Origin: DATDQA01 sp035292505
GTDB lineage: Bacteria; Bacteroidota; Bacteroidia; Chitinophagales; Saprospiraceae
Direction of reading: 5' to 3'
Length of the DNA stretch: 16,315 nucleotides
NCBI GenBank assembly: GCA_035292505.1
Contig: DATDQA010000076.1
Location: forward strand, 1 to 16,315
Each line of letters begins with the position of its first letter. Positions within the stretch are counted from its first letter, which is position 1. The translations under genes and the position numbers were made by a program. The notes under the pieces are model-generated. The model made no database searches. It had not been told where the DNA came from and worked only from the letters and a program-made list of their open reading frames with translations. Positions 12,656-16,315 of this stretch are shown here, piece after piece.

Positions 12656-13499
12656 ATTTGGTTACAACGCGTTCGGGATGCGTATACACATTCACACGAT
12701 CACCACGCAAGAAGCCAGCGACAGTCATATCACTTTCTTCAGCCAATTCAAGTGCAAGCGAACTCGGCGCACCGACTGCAGCAAAAATCGCAACACCCGC
12801 TGCTGAAGCCTTTTGGATAAGCTCAAAACCTCCACGACCCGAAACGACAACCAGGTGATGTGTCAACGGTAAGAGATTCTGTGCTGCTGCCCATCCAATC
12901 ATTTTATCCATGGCATTATGCCGGCCGATATCTTCTTTTGTGCAAAGAAGTTGGCTCGCAGCATCGAACAACGCAGTAGCATGGATCCCTCCTGTCGCAG
13001 CAAAGACCGGTTGCTCATTCCTCAATATTTCGCCCATCTGCACGAGAGCCCCGAATGGAATCTGAGGTTGCCCAGGAATAAGGCGATAAGAACTCACCTG
13101 TCTGACCATATCTATGGATGCTTTTCCACAAATACCACAACTGGATGTCGTATAGAAATGGCGCTGGATCTTCTCAGGAAGGAACACAAAGTCAGGATGG
13201 AGATGTACAACAACGACGTTTTCTGAAGGTTGGTCGACAGACAAGATATCTTTCATGGAATGCACAATACCTTCTGTAATCATGAAACCGGTAGCCAATG
13301 CAAGATCGTCTCCGGGAGTACGCATCGTGACAGATAATGGGATCTCAGTCCTAAGGGCAGAAGGACCATATGTGATGCGCAGTTCGAGAGGTTCCTCTAC
13401 GACGACGACGTCGTTAAAAACATATTCGTTGTCGACTTCAATGCGATGTACAGTCCATGTACGCACACCATGCTGTTCAGACGTTGTCTCCGAAGTCAT
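12654..13499 (-). CDS. fdhD: FdhD, sulfur carrier/transferase for molybdenum cofactor of formate dehydrogenase
   Basis: A 281-residue cytoplasmic protein that passes sulfur from a cysteine desulfurase to the bis-MGD cofactor of formate dehydrogenases. Family motifs are all present: NDVVVVEEPLELRI (29-42), TPGDDLALATGF (61-72), the catalytic SSCGICGKASI loop with Cys121 and Cys124, AATGGIHATALF (167-178), EDIGRHNAMDKMIG (189-202), VSGRGGFELIQKA (219-231), GAPSSLALELA (243-253) and GFLRGDRVNVY (262-272). Length is normal. The ATG is 3 bp downstream of the stop of the Gfo/Idh/MocA gene, so the two form an operon. No formate dehydrogenase or other molybdoenzyme is in the window, so its client must lie elsewhere. 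Confidence 0.96.
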   Translation of the reverse strand: MTSETTSEQHGVRTWTVHRIEVDNEYVFNDVVVVEEPLELRITYGPSALRTEIPLSVTMRTPGDDLALATGFMITEGIVHSMKDILSVDQPSENVVVVHLHPDFVFLPEKIQRHFYTTSSCGICGKASIDMVRQVSSYRLIPGQPQIPFGALVQMGEILRNEQPVFAATGGIHATALFDAASQLLCTKEDIGRHNAMDKMIGWAAAQNLLPLTHHLVVVSGRGGFELIQKASAAGVAIFAAVGAPSSLALELAEESDMTVAGFLRGDRVNVYTHPERVVTK

Positions 13500-13502
13500 A
13501 CA

Positions 13503-14948
13503 TCAACCTGCAATACTCCAGCCCTGACGATATTCCCTCGAGACATATGCATTGGCACCTTCGAAGTTTTTGACGCGCATCTGTTCTGAGTCCCATTCCA
13601 ATCGCAATCGACCAGGGTAATCATATGGAGCCCAATCTGTAGGAGTCTTCCCGCTCTGCAATTGCTTCATGTCATAGCAACGCACGGCGAGATTTCCGAT
13701 TAACAAAGACTCTGTAAGAGGTACAGCATACTCGAACGGAGAAGTGGCCTGGGCTTCGCCTTTGCACGCCAAGGCCCAGTTTGTCTGATGGTCACCGGTG
13801 ACACGCGGGATCACTTTATCAGGTGGAATGAAATCCTTCATCCGACTTGTCGGAAGAAGTGTCGCGCCTTCACCGAAAATGCCACACATCATTTTGCCCT
13901 GTGTTCCTTCGAATAACACGCCTCCGTCCCAACTTCCGAATTCTTCATTTGCTCCGAGTTCTTTTGGGCGCATGGGCCTGATTCCTCCGTCATACCACCA
14001 GAGCGAACATTCCGGGAATCCTGCTCTGGCCGGGAAATCAAGCTTGACCACACTGGATGGAGGACAGCTTTCCGGATAATTCGCTTCGACAAAATCTCCC
14101 ACCCATACTGTGGTTGCATTCGCTTCAGCTGCGGTCGGTGTAGTCAGTTTCAAGGCGCGGTAAGCGGGATCAACGAGGTGACAACCCATATCACCTAGCG
14201 CGCCTGTTCCATAGTCCCACCATCCTCTCCATTTGAAGGGAGCAAAGGCAGGATGATAGGGTCTCTTCTCTGCAGGACCAAGCCATAAATCCCATTTCAT
14301 GGTGTCCGGTACGGCTACCTGTTCTTTAGGCACAGGCACACCCTGTGGCCACACAGGCCTGTTCGTCCAAACATGTACCGTATGTACATCGCCGATCACC
14401 CCAGCCCGGATCCATTCGGTCACCTCGCGATTACAATCCATCGATGCTCCCTGATTTCCCATTTGGGTAACTACACCATAGCGCTTTGATGCAATGAGTA
14501 AAGCCCGTGCTTCAGCAATGTTATGTGTCAATGGCTTCTCCACATAGACATGTTTACTCAACTGCATACAAGCCATTGCTGCTACCGCATGCGTATGATC
14601 CGGTGTCGAGATGACGACAGCATCGATCTGTGAGTGCTTTTTATCGAGCATCTCGCGGAAATCATGAAAGCGGGGTACACCGGGAAATTCGCTGAACGTG
14701 TCTGCTGCGCGCACCTCGTCGACATCACAGAACGCAACCAGGTTTTCATCCTTTAAGGCTTGCACGTGCACTTCACCCTTACCACCGCATCCGATGAATG
14801 CTACATTGAGTTTGTTTGCCGGAGATTGCTGAAGCATGCCATGCAAATGCCCCGGCATCATAATCATACCCGTACTTGCCGCTCCTGTCAATTGGACAAA
14901 CCTGCGTCGGGAAATATGGGAAGAAGGACTCTTCGAAGATTTTTTCAT
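13503..14948 (-). CDS. Tat-exported Gfo/Idh/MocA-family oxidoreductase
   Basis: A 481-residue NAD(P)-dependent oxidoreductase of the glucose-fructose oxidoreductase/inositol dehydrogenase type. A twin-arginine signal, SRRRFVQLTGAASTG (13-27), directs folded export with bound cofactor. The Rossmann fold starts with VAFIGCGGKG (49-58), the acidic end of strand 2 is CDVDE (74-78), and the family EKP motif is at 137-139 (VYVEKPL). The C-terminal domain carries GALGDMGCHLVDPAYRAL (249-266), with His257 in the usual catalytic position, and WWDYGTG upstream. Length and Tat signal match the large Bacteroidota group thought to act on sugars or polyols in the periplasm. Substrate is unknown. First gene of the unit with fdhD. 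Confidence 0.92.
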   Translation of the reverse strand: MKKSSKSPSSHISRRRFVQLTGAASTGMIMMPGHLHGMLQQSPANKLNVAFIGCGGKGEVHVQALKDENLVAFCDVDEVRAADTFSEFPGVPRFHDFREMLDKKHSQIDAVVISTPDHTHAVAAMACMQLSKHVYVEKPLTHNIAEARALLIASKRYGVVTQMGNQGASMDCNREVTEWIRAGVIGDVHTVHVWTNRPVWPQGVPVPKEQVAVPDTMKWDLWLGPAEKRPYHPAFAPFKWRGWWDYGTGALGDMGCHLVDPAYRALKLTTPTAAEANATTVWVGDFVEANYPESCPPSSVVKLDFPARAGFPECSLWWYDGGIRPMRPKELGANEEFGSWDGGVLFEGTQGKMMCGIFGEGATLLPTSRMKDFIPPDKVIPRVTGDHQTNWALACKGEAQATSPFEYAVPLTESLLIGNLAVRCYDMKQLQSGKTPTDWAPYDYPGRLRLEWDSEQMRVKNFEGANAYVSREYRQGWSIAG

Positions 14949-14981
14949 ACAAGTTGCTTTGAAGTAAAGATCGGTTTTTTT

Positions 14982-15077
14982 CTAAGTTGTAGCTTGGTGG
15001 TGGCTAAGTGGCTTCTAAGTGGCTACACACTACACCGCTACACCGCTAAACATCTACACATTTACACAATTACACAC
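14982..15077. repeat. short-word tandem repeats in the divergent intergenic region
   Basis: CTAAGTGGCT occurs at 15004-15013 and 15015-15024, ACACCGCT at 15032-15039 and 15040-15047, and the word TACACA recurs between about 15055 and 15077. The stretch lies between the Tat oxidoreductase and the sugar dehydrogenase, so both promoters must sit in or beside it. No clear -33/-7 pair is visible on either strand. Confidence 0.5.
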
Positions 15078-15122
15078 CCGCAAACCTATTCTCACTACCT
15101 TAGATCTTTCAAAAGAAAAAAG

Positions 15123-16315
15123 ATGAAGCAGTTAGTTATTGTTTGCTATTTGATTTGTTACGTTGTGTTAAACAATGGATTTGCTCAGGATAAGATTACA
15201 TTGGTTGAAGTAGCTTCGGGATTTAATACACCAGTAGGACTTGTGCATGTCGGAGATGCCCGTTTGTTTATTGTTGAGAAAGATGGTTACATCAAAATCA
15301 TGGATACTACCGGACAGGTGTTGCCTGATCCGTTTCTCAATATTGATGGTAAGGTGAATAGTGTTGCAAGCGAACGTGGTTTGCTTGGACTTGCTTTTCA
15401 TCCCGGGTATCCTGACAATGGATTTTTCTTTGTCAACTATACCAATAGCGGAGGACATACTGTTGTGGCGCGTTATGTCCGCGATAGTTTGGATTCGAAC
15501 CTCGGGGATCCGATGTCTGAAACGATCCTGATGACTGTGACGCAGCCATACAATAATCACAATGGAGGCCATCTCGCTTTTGGGCCGGATGGATATCTCT
15601 ACATCGGTTTGGGAGATGGAGGAAATGCGGGCGATCCGGGAGATAGAGCGCAGAATGGACAAGAGCGACTAGGCAAGATGATGCGGATCGATGTCGACGG
15701 TGCGTTGCCTTTTGCAATACCTCCTGACAATCCATTTATAGGAAATGATACTATACTCGAAGAGATCTGGGCTTTGGGATTACGCAATCCATGGCGATAC
15801 AGTTTTGATCGACTCACTGGGGATCTCTGGATCGCGGATGTCGGACAAGGCGCTTGGGAAGAGGTCGATTTTCAACCCTTCGGAAATGCCGGTGGGCAAA
15901 ATTATGGATGGAGATGTAAAGAAGGCTTGCAGAATTACAATACATCGGGATGCCCGTCACCTGATGTATTTACGGATCCTGTGTACGTCTATGGACATAG
16001 TGGTCTATGCGGTGGTTCGGTGACCGGAGGGTTTGTGTATCGGGGAAGCCGAAATCCTTATCTCTTTGGTAAATATGTCTTTACAGATTATTGCAATGGG
16101 ATCTTTCGCTCCATTGTCATCGACGGTGAAGGTAATGTAGAAGCAGAAGAACTTGCTAATCTCCAAGATCAGCAATTCACAAGTTTCGGAGAGGATGCCT
16201 CCGGTGAATTATATGTCGCTGCCATAAATGGGACGATCTATCGGGTGGAAGATTTAATATCTGCTGTCGATGATCCGGATCGGACAGGAGAGGTGATATA
16301 CCCCAATCCGGTTTT
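15123..16315 (+). CDS. Secreted PQQ-dependent sugar dehydrogenase (GSDH fold), partial at window end
   Basis: Begins at ATG 15123 and stays open to the window edge (397 codons). Signal peptide 1-21 (hydrophobic 4-18, FAQ before Asp). The soluble glucose dehydrogenase-type beta-propeller motifs are clear: ERGLLGLAFHPGY (84-96), HNGGHLAFGPDGYLYIGLGD (146-165) with the His146/His150 pair at the active-site position, KMMRIDVDG (185-193), ALGLRNPWRYSFD (217-229), WIADVGQGAWEEVDF (236-250) and NYGWRCKEG (260-268). Such enzymes oxidise sugars with PQQ and calcium, though many Bacteroidota members have unknown substrates. At 393-396 YPNP begins a type A T9SS sorting domain, cut by the window end, so the protein is probably exported to the cell surface. 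Divergent from the Tat oxidoreductase. Confidence 0.92.
   Translation, partial: MKQLVIVCYLICYVVLNNGFAQDKITLVEVASGFNTPVGLVHVGDARLFIVEKDGYIKIMDTTGQVLPDPFLNIDGKVNSVASERGLLGLAFHPGYPDNGFFFVNYTNSGGHTVVARYVRDSLDSNLGDPMSETILMTVTQPYNNHNGGHLAFGPDGYLYIGLGDGGNAGDPGDRAQNGQERLGKMMRIDVDGALPFAIPPDNPFIGNDTILEEIWALGLRNPWRYSFDRLTGDLWIADVGQGAWEEVDFQPFGNAGGQNYGWRCKEGLQNYNTSGCPSPDVFTDPVYVYGHSGLCGGSVTGGFVYRGSRNPYLFGKYVFTDYCNGIFRSIVIDGEGNVEAEELANLQDQQFTSFGEDASGELYVAAINGTIYRVEDLISAVDDPDRTGEVIYPNPV

Noticed and set aside
1..16315. CRISPR arrays, tRNA or rRNA genes, complete insertion sequences
   Set aside because: No regularly spaced direct repeats, no tRNA-like cloverleaf or rRNA sequence, and no transposase-like protein was seen.

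Overview
The window looks like chromosomal DNA of a Bacteroidota species, perhaps from the Saprospiria/Chitinophagales neighbourhood (lineage is inference). The signs are a dihydroorotase of the Bacteroidota type with an IDDQVHFREPG metal motif, signal peptides ending in A-Q before the mature protein, type IX secretion (T9SS) C-terminal signals, the Bacteroidota-type 'GIGT...LDV...G' surface protein with a coiled-coil tail, and starts that mostly lack a Shine-Dalgarno sequence.

Layout. (1) 164-1824, minus: purK-purE, overlapping by ATGA, two consecutive steps of de novo purine synthesis. (2) 1909-3834, plus: a dihydroorotase (pyrimidine synthesis) followed with no gap by a 2H phosphoesterase / 2'-5' RNA ligase-like protein. 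The purine and pyrimidine units diverge from a short intergenic region holding a perfect 7-bp inverted repeat. (3) 3971-8900, plus: three exported proteins, namely an AhpD/carboxymuconolactone decarboxylase-like protein, a glycine-rich surface protein with a coiled-coil tail, and a 978-residue Asp-box beta-propeller protein with a T9SS-type tail. Two adjacent REP-like palindromes lie between the last two. (4) 8978-12640, minus: an AT-richer accessory stretch of small orphan genes and broken genes. It has two unrecognised genes (one membrane protein), a stand-alone C-terminal piece of a DGQHR/DndB-like protein, a GNAT-like gene split by a frameshift with an intact 56-residue partner gene overlapping its stop by ATGA, a decayed ORF, and a RelE/ParE-family toxin that has lost its N-terminus. 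A 21-bp junction motif recurs upstream of two of these genes, giving a cassette-like or defence-island-remnant appearance. (5) 12654-14948, minus: a Tat-exported Gfo/Idh/MocA oxidoreductase followed 3 bp later by fdhD. A long imperfect inverted repeat closes the fdhD end. (6) 15123 to the window end, plus: a secreted PQQ-type sugar dehydrogenase (GSDH fold) that reaches the start of a T9SS tail motif (YPNP) before the window ends.

The most interesting material is region 4. The GNAT-like protein plus small ATGA-coupled protein resembles a two-gene toxin/antitoxin-like module that does not fit the classical GNAT/RHH type, here with the enzyme frameshifted and the small partner intact. Family names in this region come from remembered sequence patterns, not from searches.
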